Below, in pieces: positions 1-5,007 of a stretch of DNA of 5,105 nucleotides. Source of the DNA: Gammaproteobacteria bacterium (GTDB taxonomy: Bacteria > Pseudomonadota > Gammaproteobacteria > SZUA-152); NCBI GenBank assembly GCA_030613605.1, contig JAUWLO010000151.1, positions 1 to 5,105 of the forward strand, given 5' to 3'. The translations under genes were made by a program, and so were the position numbers. Numbering within the stretch: the stretch's first letter is position 1; each line of letters starts with the position of its first letter. The notes below the pieces were generated by a model that ran no database searches, was not told the DNA's origin, and worked only from the letters and a program-made list of their open reading frames with translations.

Positions 1-59
1 TTCTGTGAAAAACCTTTCATTTATAAACTTTTTCGCTACAAACTTTTTCATTATAAATA
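1..59. other. Non-coding left edge downstream of the rplT operon, with a 15-bp repeat
   Basis: This A/T-rich stretch lies beyond the operon terminator and is cut by the window edge. AAACTTTTTC occurs at 25-34 and 40-49, and a degenerate third unit lies nearer the edge, giving a 15-bp period. On the minus strand the repeat falls in phase with a short open frame from an ATG at 51-49, which reads MKKFVAKKFINERFFTE and stays open at position 1. No ribosome binding site precedes that ATG. A perfect TATAAT hexamer lies at 55-50 on the minus strand but has no recognisable -35 box. In E. coli the pheM-pheST genes follow rplT, so a promoter or leader for the next gene is possible, but no identifiable gene starts inside the window. 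Confidence 0.4.
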
Positions 60-91
60 AGAAAGGGGGAAAGGTGTTGGCCTTTCCCCCT
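54..91 (-). terminator. Intrinsic terminator of the thrS-infC-rpmI-rplT operon
   Basis: A perfect 10-bp G/C-rich stem is formed by GGGGGAAAGG (65-74) and CCTTTCCCCC (81-90), with a six-base loop; A64-T91 adds an eleventh pair. Read on the minus strand, the 3' arm runs into TTTCTTATTT, a U-rich but interrupted tract typical of a Rho-independent terminator. It lies about 60 bases past the rplT stop codon, so it is well placed to end the ribosomal protein transcript. The plus-strand reading has no T tract after the stem, so termination is probably one-directional. Confidence 0.85.
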
Positions 92-120
92 GAATCACTC
101 TGCGATCAACTAATTATCAC

Positions 121-138
121 TGAGCCTACAGAGGCTCA
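121..138 (-). repeat. Short hairpin between the rplT stop codon and the terminator
   Basis: TGAGCCT (121-127) and AGGCTCA (132-138) form a perfect 7-bp stem with the loop ACAG on the plus strand (CTGT on the minus strand). It sits 13 bases past the rplT stop codon. No U tract follows on the minus strand, so it is unlikely to terminate by itself. It may protect the mRNA 3' end or act as a pause hairpin ahead of the strong terminator; the role is inferred. Confidence 0.5.
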
Positions 139-151
139 ACAATAAAAATAA

Positions 152-511
152 TTAATCAGTGAGATTTGCCCTGGCTTGATCAGCCAATATGGCAAAGGCC
201 TTTTTATCGTATACCGCGATATCAGCCAGCATCTTACGATCGACTTCAACCTCGGCTTTTTTCAGACCGTTAATAAATCGGCTATACGACAAACCGCACT
301 CACGTGCAGCCGCATTGATACGGGCAATCCACAATGCACGGAATTGACGTTTACGCTGACGACGATCCCGGTATGCATATTGACCCGCTTTGGTTACCGC
401 CTGAACGGCAACACGATAGACATTCTTGCGACGACCACTATAACCCTTGGCCTTGGCAATAACTTTTTTGTGTTTGGCGCGTGCTTGTACGCCACGTTTT
501 ACTCGTGCCAT
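152..511 (-). CDS. rplT: Large ribosomal subunit protein bL20
   Basis: The 119-residue product matches bL20 in length (E. coli 118) and across its whole sequence. It starts MARVKRGVQARAKHKK, has a very basic N-terminal extension, and carries the family segment RRQRKRQFRALWIARINAAAR at about residues 50-70, followed by GLSYSRFINGLKKAEVEVDRKMLADIA. L20 binds 23S rRNA early and is needed for 50S assembly. In E. coli and Bacillus subtilis free L20 also represses its own operon by binding the leader of rpmI. The start is firm: AAGGAGG lies just ahead of the ATG and overlaps the rpmI stop region, and the gap to rpmI is 12 bp, so the two genes are probably translationally linked. It is the last gene of the operon and is followed by a clear intrinsic terminator. 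Confidence 0.98.
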   Translation of the reverse strand: MARVKRGVQARAKHKKVIAKAKGYSGRRKNVYRVAVQAVTKAGQYAYRDRRQRKRQFRALWIARINAAARECGLSYSRFINGLKKAEVEVDRKMLADIAVYDKKAFAILADQARANLTD

Positions 512-523
512 TTCTATCCTCCT

Positions 524-721
524 TTAGACGTACGGAAGCAAGCGTTTGATCATGCTTACATCTGCTTCGTGAATCATTAGTCCAGCACGTAAATGACGCT
601 TACGCTTGGTGCTTTTCTTGGTGAGAATATGACGACGGTGTGATTGGGCGCGCTTAAAGCCACCCGATGCTGTGCGTTTAAAACGCTTCGCAGCACCACG
701 ATTGGTTTTCATCTTTGGCAT
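524..721 (-). CDS. rpmI: Large ribosomal subunit protein bL35
   Basis: The 65-residue, strongly basic protein starts MPKMKTNRGAAKRFKRTASG and contains AQSHRRHILTKKSTKRKRHLR, the recognisable bL35 core; E. coli L35 has about the same length. It is a late-binding 50S subunit protein. The frame stays open upstream to an ATG at 829, but that extension (MASQTASQ...) is not L35-like. The ATG at 721-719 has GGAG at 733-730 with an 8-base spacer, so it is the chosen start. rplT begins 12 bp after the stop. The 244-bp gap to infC is unusually long for this otherwise tight operon and is full of inverted repeats. This is where L20-mediated translational repression acts in E. coli, and it would also control rplT through coupling. 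Confidence 0.97.
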   Translation of the reverse strand: MPKMKTNRGAAKRFKRTASGGFKRAQSHRRHILTKKSTKRKRHLRAGLMIHEADVSMIKRLLPYV

Positions 722-744
722 AACTACAACTCCGCATTTGTTTT

Positions 745-780
745 TTGTTTGCTCTTTCTTACCTAAAGTAAGACAAACAA
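745..780 (-). promoter_or_regulatory. Bulged hairpin just upstream of the rpmI ribosome binding site, candidate L20 site
   Basis: On the minus strand TTGTTTG (780-774) pairs with CAAACAA (751-745), and TCTTAC (773-768) pairs with GTAAGA (762-757). The result is 13 base pairs with a five-base bulge (756-752, AAGAG) on the 3' side and a five-base loop (767-763). The 3' end lies about 11 bases before the rpmI GGAG. In E. coli L20 recognises an irregular stem and a pseudoknot in the rpmI leader that both mimic its 23S rRNA site. A bulged stem here fits that role by position and shape, but I could not test for the actual L20-contacting bases. Confidence 0.5.
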
Positions 781-817
781 TTATATTTAATAAAACAGCA
801 CATTTTTGACTGGCGGT

Positions 818-834
818 CTGGGATGCCATCCCAG
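818..834 (-). repeat. Compact hairpin in the infC-rpmI gap
   Basis: CTGGGAT (818-824) and ATCCCAG (828-834) form a perfect 7-bp stem with a three-base loop. It is the most G/C-rich element in an otherwise A/T-rich gap. On the minus strand it is followed by ACCGCCAGTC with no U tract, so it is not a typical terminator. It is probably part of the folded rpmI leader. Confidence 0.45.
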
Positions 835-891
835 TTACACTTTCTATTACTTTCCTAATAATGTGGAAAGAAAAAGAAAGAAAGCTAACCG

Positions 892-956
892 ACAGTAGTG
901 CTTACCTTTTTTATAGGACTGTTTTTACACTCACTAAAACTACTACTGTGTAAAAA
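892..956 (-). repeat. Two overlapping inverted repeats downstream of infC
   Basis: ACAGTAGT (892-899) is the reverse complement of ACTACTGT (942-949). TTTTTACAC (922-930) is the reverse complement of GTGTAAAAA (948-956). The two pairings share bases 948-949, so in RNA they compete at that end. The second is a 9-bp A/U-rich stem with a 17-base loop that starts ten bases after the infC stop codon. The first encloses a 42-base loop and is followed on the minus strand by a 20-base all-pyrimidine tract (884-865). The arrangement suggests an alternative-folding leader or attenuator between infC and rpmI; that function is inferred. Confidence 0.4.
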
Positions 957-965
957 ACAAAGTAC

Positions 966-1484
966 CTACTTTTTCTTTGGCGCAACAACCATGATCATCA
1001 AACGACCTTCCATTCTGGAACGCTGTTCAACAACACCATGCTCGGCAACATCCACTTCCAGGCGGTCTAACATTTTTGTGCCCAGTTCTGTATGTGCCAT
1101 CTCACGCCCACGGAAACGTATAGTGATTTTCACCCTGTCTCCGTTATTCAGGAAACGCATAAGGTTGCGTAGTTTTACCTTATAGTCTCCAATGTCCGTC
1201 CCGGGACGAAATTTTACTTCCTTAATATGGGTCTGCTTCTGCTTCTTCTTTGCAGCATGTTTCTTTTTGCTTTCTTCAAACAAAAATTTGCCGTAATCCA
1301 TAACACGGCAAACAGGAGGTTTAGCATTGGGTACGATTTCCACAAGATCCAGATCAGCCTCAAGCGCAGCCTGTTGTGCTTCTTCTAATGTAACGACTCC
1401 AGCCTGCTCTCCGTCCGCACCAATTAACCTGATCTCTGGTGCCGTGACGTCTTCATTCATGCGAACCTGTTTTTCTTGTGCGAT
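966..1484 (-). CDS. infC: Translation initiation factor IF-3, starting at ATC
   Basis: The product is 172 residues when read from ATC at 1484-1482. It has the IF3 N-domain (MNEDVTAPEIRLIGADGEQ, from about residue 9), the family signature RVMDYGKFLFEESKK (60-74), a lysine-rich linker (about 73-84), and a C-domain with EVKFRPGTDIGDYKVK (89-104) and FRGREMAH (124-131), ending APKKK. IF3 binds the 30S subunit, keeps subunits apart and proofreads the start codon. The first in-frame ATG (1460) lacks a ribosome binding site and would remove the usual basic leader residues (AQEKQVR). GGAGG at 1497-1493 lies 8 bases ahead of the ATC, and an in-frame stop (the thrS TAA) lies two codons upstream, so few alternatives exist. 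E. coli infC uses ATT; non-ATG starts let IF3 repress its own synthesis. The gene begins three bases after thrS ends. Confidence 0.96.
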   Translation of the reverse strand: MAQEKQVRMNEDVTAPEIRLIGADGEQAGVVTLEEAQQAALEADLDLVEIVPNAKPPVCRVMDYGKFLFEESKKKHAAKKKQKQTHIKEVKFRPGTDIGDYKVKLRNLMRFLNNGDRVKITIRFRGREMAHTELGTKMLDRLEVDVAEHGVVEQRSRMEGRLMIMVVAPKKK

Positions 1485-1487
1485 GCT

Positions 1488-3413
1488 TTATTCCTCCAAA
1501 ACACAACGACCGTGACTCGCGATTTCTGTTTCCAGACCTTTGGCGAACTCCGATAGAGTCATGGTGCCAAGGTCCTTGCCAGCTCGCGTGCGCACGGCCA
1601 CTGTTTGATTTTCGATTTCCTTATCCCCCACTACCAGGAGGTAAGGTATGCGTTGTAAAGTGTGCTCGCGGATTTTAAAGCCAATCTTCTCATTTCTCAA
1701 GTCCGATTTTGCTCGGAAGCCCCCGTCACACAAGGATTTTTCGATTTTTTGCACATATTCGTTCTGACGATCCGTAATCGGCATGACCATGACCTGTGTT
1801 GGAGATAGCCAGGCAGGGAAAGCGCCTGCAAATTCCTCGATCAAAATGCCAATAAACCGCTCTAGCGAGCCCAAAATAGCCCGATGCAACATCACTGGCA
1901 CCTGTTTGGAGCCATCCTCGGCGATATAATGGGCATCAAGACGTCCCGGCAGGGAAAAATCCACCTGGATGGTGCCGCACTGCCAGACCCGACCAATACA
2001 ATCTTTCAATGAAAATTCGATTTTGGGTCCGTAAAAAGCCCCCTCACCCGGCTGCAAATCCCAGTCCAGCTCTTTGTTATTCAAGGCTTTTTCCAGTGAA
2101 TGTTCGGCCTTGTCCCATTCTGCATCAGAGCCCACCCGCTTCTCCGGCCGGGTGGAGAGCTTGATGATGACATCTTCAAAGCCAAAATCCTTGTAGACAC
2201 TGAACAGCAGATCAATAAAGTCAGACACTTCGTCCTGAATCTGGTCTTCGGTACAGAAAATATGGGCATCATCCTGTGTAAAAGCACGCACGCGCATCAG
2301 GCCATGCAGGGTGCCAGAGGGCTCATTGCGGTGACAGGAGCCAAATTCCGCCATTCGCAGGGGCAAATCGCGGTAGCTCTTGAGGCCCTGATTAAAAATC
2401 TGCACATGACAGGGGCAGTTCATGGGTTTGACGGCATAGGTGCGTTTTTCAGACTCGGTGACAAACATATCGTCGCGGAATTTCTCCCAGTGACCGGATT
2501 TTTCCCACAGTTTTCGATCAACCACCAACGGTGTTTTGACCTCGCCATAACCGTGAGACGTAAGCACCTTGCGGATGTACTGCTCCACTTCCAGATACAG
2601 CGACCAGCCGGCAGGGTGCCAGAACACCATGCCTGGCGCCTCTTCCTGGGTATGAAACAGGTCAAGCTGGCGACCAATGCGCCTGTGGTCGCGTTTTTCG
2701 GCCTCTTCCAGACGATGCAAATAGGCCTTGAGGTCCTTTTTGTTGCTCCATGCTGTGCCGTAAATACGTTGCAGCATCTCGTTATCGGAATCACCGCGCC
2801 AGTAGGCACCAGCCAGTTTCATCAGTTTGAAGGATTTCAGCTTGCCGGTTGACGGCACATGCGGGCCGCGACACAGATCAATAAAATCACCCTGTTTGTA
2901 AAGCGAGAGCTGCTCGCCTTTGGGGATGCTCTCGATGATTTCAGCCTTATAGGCTTCGCCCATGCCGCTAAAAAATTCAATCGCCTCTTCGCGCGACATC
3001 ACGCTGCGCTCCACCGGAATGTCCTGTTTCACTAGCTCTTTCATGCGTTTTTCAATGGCAGCCAGATCATCAGGATTAAAGCCCTTCTCGTAGGCAAAAT
3101 CATAGAAAAAGCCGTTTTCAATCACCGGACCAATGGTGACCTGGGCATCGGGAAACAACTGCTTCACGGCTTGTGCCAGCAAGTGAGCGGTGGAATGGCG
3201 AATAATCTCCAGACCATCTTCATCGCGCTCGGTGATGATGGCCAGCTCGACGTCTTCCTCAATAATTTGGGAGACATCCACCAACGTGCCATTAACACGA
3301 CCACCTAATGCGGCTTTGGCGAGACCGGGACCAATATCAGCGGCGACGTCAAAAATGGAAATGGGTTTATCGAACTGACGAACAGAACCGTCGGGAAGGG
3401 TTACGGCAGGCAT
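1488..3413 (-). CDS. thrS: Threonyl-tRNA synthetase
   Basis: The 641-residue protein matches bacterial ThrRS in length and architecture and charges tRNA-Thr with threonine in the cytoplasm. An N-terminal TGS domain (about 1-61) is followed by the editing domain, with H73 and H77 in HSTAHLL and C181/H185 in CRGPH, which clears Ser-tRNA-Thr. The class II catalytic core has MNCPCH (331-336), motif 2 around CHRNEPSG (360-367) and motif 3 LGSLERFIG (514-522). The zinc ligands that bind the threonine substrate correspond to C333, H384 and H510. The C-terminal anticodon-binding domain runs from about 540. The ATG at 3413 has GGAG ten bases upstream and gives the usual MPAVTLPDGS start. The last codons (GAG GAA TAA) overlap the infC ribosome binding site, so the two genes are tightly linked. 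The upstream leader appears to carry a ThrRS operator. Confidence 0.99.
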   Translation of the reverse strand: MPAVTLPDGSVRQFDKPISIFDVAADIGPGLAKAALGGRVNGTLVDVSQIIEEDVELAIITERDEDGLEIIRHSTAHLLAQAVKQLFPDAQVTIGPVIENGFFYDFAYEKGFNPDDLAAIEKRMKELVKQDIPVERSVMSREEAIEFFSGMGEAYKAEIIESIPKGEQLSLYKQGDFIDLCRGPHVPSTGKLKSFKLMKLAGAYWRGDSDNEMLQRIYGTAWSNKKDLKAYLHRLEEAEKRDHRRIGRQLDLFHTQEEAPGMVFWHPAGWSLYLEVEQYIRKVLTSHGYGEVKTPLVVDRKLWEKSGHWEKFRDDMFVTESEKRTYAVKPMNCPCHVQIFNQGLKSYRDLPLRMAEFGSCHRNEPSGTLHGLMRVRAFTQDDAHIFCTEDQIQDEVSDFIDLLFSVYKDFGFEDVIIKLSTRPEKRVGSDAEWDKAEHSLEKALNNKELDWDLQPGEGAFYGPKIEFSLKDCIGRVWQCGTIQVDFSLPGRLDAHYIAEDGSKQVPVMLHRAILGSLERFIGILIEEFAGAFPAWLSPTQVMVMPITDRQNEYVQKIEKSLCDGGFRAKSDLRNEKIGFKIREHTLQRIPYLLVVGDKEIENQTVAVRTRAGKDLGTMTLSEFAKGLETEIASHGRCVLEE

Positions 3414-3501
3414 TTTTATTTTCTCCAGTGGTGATCCATACGAGAGACCACGTGGTAATTAATGATGAATGATTGTTGTCCTTAAACGTTTTGTTTTAGG
3501 A
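3414..3501 (-). promoter_or_regulatory. thrS leader with a tRNA-Thr anticodon-arm mimic, candidate ThrRS operator
   Basis: In the minus-strand transcript GUGGUCU (3451-3445) pairs with GGAUCAC (3437-3431) over seven pairs, two of them G-U. They enclose the seven-base loop CUCGUAU (3444-3438). This has U at the position-33 equivalent, CGU at 34-36 and A at 37, exactly as in a tRNA-Thr(CGU) anticodon loop. Below an internal loop, CCA (3455-3453) can pair with UGG (3427-3425), covering part of the ribosome binding site GGAG (3426-3423). Upstream, an unstructured A/U-rich stretch leads to a second hairpin (3501-3493 with 3487-3479, one mismatch, loop AAAAC). This matches the known E. coli thrS operator plan: start-site domain, anticodon-like stem, single-stranded linker and a second stem, bound by ThrRS in competition with the ribosome. 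The base pairing is seen; the autoregulation is inferred. Confidence 0.75.
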
Positions 3502-3510
3502 ACGGCGGGA

Positions 3511-3539
3511 AAGATAATCAGCCAGGCGAAGCTTGTCAA
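3511..3539 (-). promoter_or_regulatory. Sigma-70 promoter for thrS
   Basis: On the minus strand a perfect -35 TTGACA (3539-3534) is separated by exactly 17 bp from a -10 TATCTT (3516-3511), four of six to consensus. Transcription would start near 3504, giving a leader of about 90 bases that begins almost at the first hairpin of the thrS operator. The stretch after the -10 box (TCCCGCC, 3510-3504) is G/C-rich. Such discriminators are associated with negative stringent control of translation genes by ppGpp and DksA in gammaproteobacteria. That control is inferred. Confidence 0.85.
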
Positions 3540-3632
3540 GAAAATGGCTGATATGGGAGAAGTTTTTAATAGTCAGGTAGCCACGGTTTTTCCACAACCC
3601 GGACGTTAGCCGGACGCTTAAGTGTCTAAAAT

Positions 3633-3971
3633 TTAAGCAACCGAGACCTGTGCAAATGGTAAATTGCCCTGGGCCCAGCCAATCACCCCGCCACGCAAAT
3701 TAAACACGTTGTCAAAACCCTGTTCCTGCATGAACATACAGGCGTGGGCAGAACGAACGCCACTGCGACAGATCACAATAATTTTATCGGTTTGATTCAG
3801 CTCATGGAGTCGAGCCGGCAAGGTTGCCAAAGGCAGAGGTTTCGCGCCAGGCACCGTGCCCTGGGATATTTCACGCATCTCACGAACATCAATAATGTGG
3901 AATTGCTCTGACTCGTCGTCCATCCAGCCGGCAAGCTGTGGTGCGTCAATTTCCTGAATCGAATTAAGCAT
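3633..3971 (-). CDS. Single-domain rhodanese-like sulfurtransferase
   Basis: The 112-residue protein is one rhodanese domain. It has the N-terminal HIIDVRE motif (25-31), TVPGAKPLPL (39-48), the active-site loop CRSGVR with catalytic Cys68 (68-73), and the closing FNLRGGVIGWA segment (90-100). Such proteins carry persulfide sulfur on the loop cysteine and pass it to thiol acceptors. The true donor and acceptor cannot be told from sequence. There is no signal peptide or membrane segment, so it is probably cytoplasmic. An upstream in-frame ATG at 3992 would add seven residues, but GAGG at 3983-3980 lies 8 bases before the ATG at 3971, making that the better start. It is transcribed toward thrS with no convincing terminator between them, so some readthrough into thrS is possible. 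The resemblance is to GlpE-size domains, but the loop CRSGVR differs from that of E. coli GlpE. Confidence 0.9.
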   Translation of the reverse strand: MLNSIQEIDAPQLAGWMDDESEQFHIIDVREMREISQGTVPGAKPLPLATLPARLHELNQTDKIIVICRSGVRSAHACMFMQEQGFDNVFNLRGGVIGWAQGNLPFAQVSVA

Positions 3972-4069
3972 TATTGGGGCCTCAGTGTTCATGTCACTTA
4001 GTCTGGCACAATTTCGTGGAAAAATAGTGTGAAAAACAAAGTAAATTTGTCGGAATTAGTAAGAATTGC

Positions 4070-4124
4070 GCAGTATAATATTAGCATTACCTTATACTGT
4101 CAAACTTTGGCGAAATTATACTGC
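4070..4124. promoter_or_regulatory. Cluster of TTATACTG repeats in the divergent intergenic region
   Basis: The 217-bp gap between the rhodanese gene and the yjjV-like gene contains three copies of TTATACTG: one inverted (CAGTATAA, 4071-4078) and two direct (4092-4099 and 4116-4123). The outer two extend to a 10-bp perfect inverted repeat, GCAGTATAAT (4070-4079) and ATTATACTGC (4115-4124). Each copy contains a -10-like hexamer (TATAAT or TATACT), but I found no -35 box at proper spacing for any of them. They could be regulator binding sites, clustered -10 elements of divergent promoters, or a chance result of A/T-rich DNA. Confidence 0.35.
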
Positions 4125-4188
4125 AAGCCAATGATTTTTAGCAATAAAATGGGTGTGTCAGAGCAAACCACAGGCTAATATGGGCATC

Positions 4189-4950
4189 ATGGAGCTGATT
4201 GATACCCATTGCCACATCGATGTAGAGGCCTTTGACGCAGATCGTCATGAGGTGCTGGGCCACTGCCATGAGAAAGGGGTCAATCGAATCATCGTTCCCG
4301 GTATTGAGGCAAAAACCTGGGATCGGCTAGGAAAGATATGTGCCGAGTACCCCGGACTTTTCCCCGCCTATGGTTTGCACCCTGTTTTTGTTGATCAACA
4401 CACTGACGATGATCTTATAACGCTGGAAACCCGGTTGCAGACAGAAAATCCGGTTGCGGTCGGCGAGATTGGTCTCGATTTTTATTTAGACCTGGATAAG
4501 GATCGTCAGCAAAGCCTGTTTGAAGCGCAACTCAGGCTGGCCCAGACCGCCGCCCTGCCCGTCATTTTACATGTCCGCAAAGCGCATGACACCGTGTTAT
4601 CCACACTGTCCCGCATTCCGGTTAACGGGGGTATCTGCCATGCGTTTAATGGCAGCGTGGAACAGGCGCACCGTTACATGGAGTTGGGCTTTAAGCTCGG
4701 TTTCGGTGGCATGTTGACCTACGAGCGCTCACACAAACTGCATCGTCTTGCTCAGCAATTACCCATCGATGCAATCGTACTGGAAACCGATGCGCCCGAT
4801 ATGACGGGCTCCAGCCATCACGGCAACCGTAACAGTCCGGAATATTTACCCGAGTGCCTCACTAGCCTGGCCCGACTTCGGAATGAAGATGTAGCAAGCA
4901 TCGCAGAACAAACAACAGCTAACGCCAACGCCGTGCTGTCGCTTTCCTGA
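4189..4950 (+). CDS. yjjV: TatD-family metal-dependent hydrolase, YjjV-like
   Basis: The 253-residue protein is a full-length amidohydrolase-superfamily TIM barrel of the TatD family. Its metal-site residues are all visible: H7 and H9 in DTHCHID, E93 in VGEIGLDFY, H128 in PVILHVRKAHD, H151 in GICHAFNGS, and D201 in LETDAPDM. The stretch GFGGMLTYERSHKLHRL with the following LP..AIVLETDAPDM resembles E. coli YjjV more than TatD or YcfH. TatD proteins are metal-dependent 3'-5' exonucleases; the physiological substrate of YjjV-type members is poorly defined. The frame is open from a GTG at 4153, and there are ATGs at 4180 and 4189. The ATG at 4189 places MELIDTHCHID at the usual family N-terminus, but no start has a strong ribosome binding site, so 4180 remains possible. 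The tcdA-like gene follows after 57 bp on the same strand. Confidence 0.93.
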   Translation: MELIDTHCHIDVEAFDADRHEVLGHCHEKGVNRIIVPGIEAKTWDRLGKICAEYPGLFPAYGLHPVFVDQHTDDDLITLETRLQTENPVAVGEIGLDFYLDLDKDRQQSLFEAQLRLAQTAALPVILHVRKAHDTVLSTLSRIPVNGGICHAFNGSVEQAHRYMELGFKLGFGGMLTYERSHKLHRLAQQLPIDAIVLETDAPDMTGSSHHGNRNSPEYLPECLTSLARLRNEDVASIAEQTTANANAVLSLS

Positions 4951-5007
4951 TACTATTTTCCTAATACTTTTCTCCTTACAAAACAAACATAGGGTTTTCT
5001 GCTTACG

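Noticed and set aside
176..580. A 134-codon plus-strand frame across rplT and rpmI
   Set aside because: It is antisense to two certain ribosomal protein genes and shows no protein-family features.
524..829. rpmI extended upstream to the ATG at 829
   Set aside because: The extra 36 residues do not resemble L35. The start at 721 has a good GGAG and gives the family's normal length.
910..938. Internal promoter for rpmI (TATAAA at 915-910 with TTTAGT at 938-933 on the minus strand)
   Set aside because: The -10 box is good, but the -35 box matches only three of six positions, in a region where A/T-rich hexamers are expected by chance.
966..1460. infC starting at the ATG at 1460
   Set aside because: There is no ribosome binding site before it, and it drops the N-terminal residues AQEKQVR. 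The GGAGG and ATC pair upstream is much better placed.
2100..2852. A 250-codon open frame on the plus strand inside thrS
   Set aside because: It is antisense to the highly conserved thrS core, has no recognisable family or ribosome binding site, and is explained by the codon pattern of thrS.
3447..3456. The perfect palindrome ACCACGTGGT as a separate DNA operator
   Set aside because: It lies in the transcribed leader, and its bases are better explained as part of the anticodon-mimic stem. A palindrome without a loop cannot fold on itself in RNA.
3544..3609. A 21-codon plus-strand frame upstream of thrS
   Set aside because: It has no ribosome binding site, lies antisense to the region around and upstream of the thrS promoter, and resembles nothing recognisable.
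3585..3632. Terminator after the rhodanese gene
   Set aside because: There is a CGTCCGG direct repeat and some weak short stems, but no stable hairpin followed by a U tract on the minus strand.
3633..3992. Rhodanese starting at the ATG at 3992
   Set aside because: The upstream signal is weak, while the ATG at 3971 has GAGG at an 8-base spacing. The difference is seven residues and does not affect the domain.
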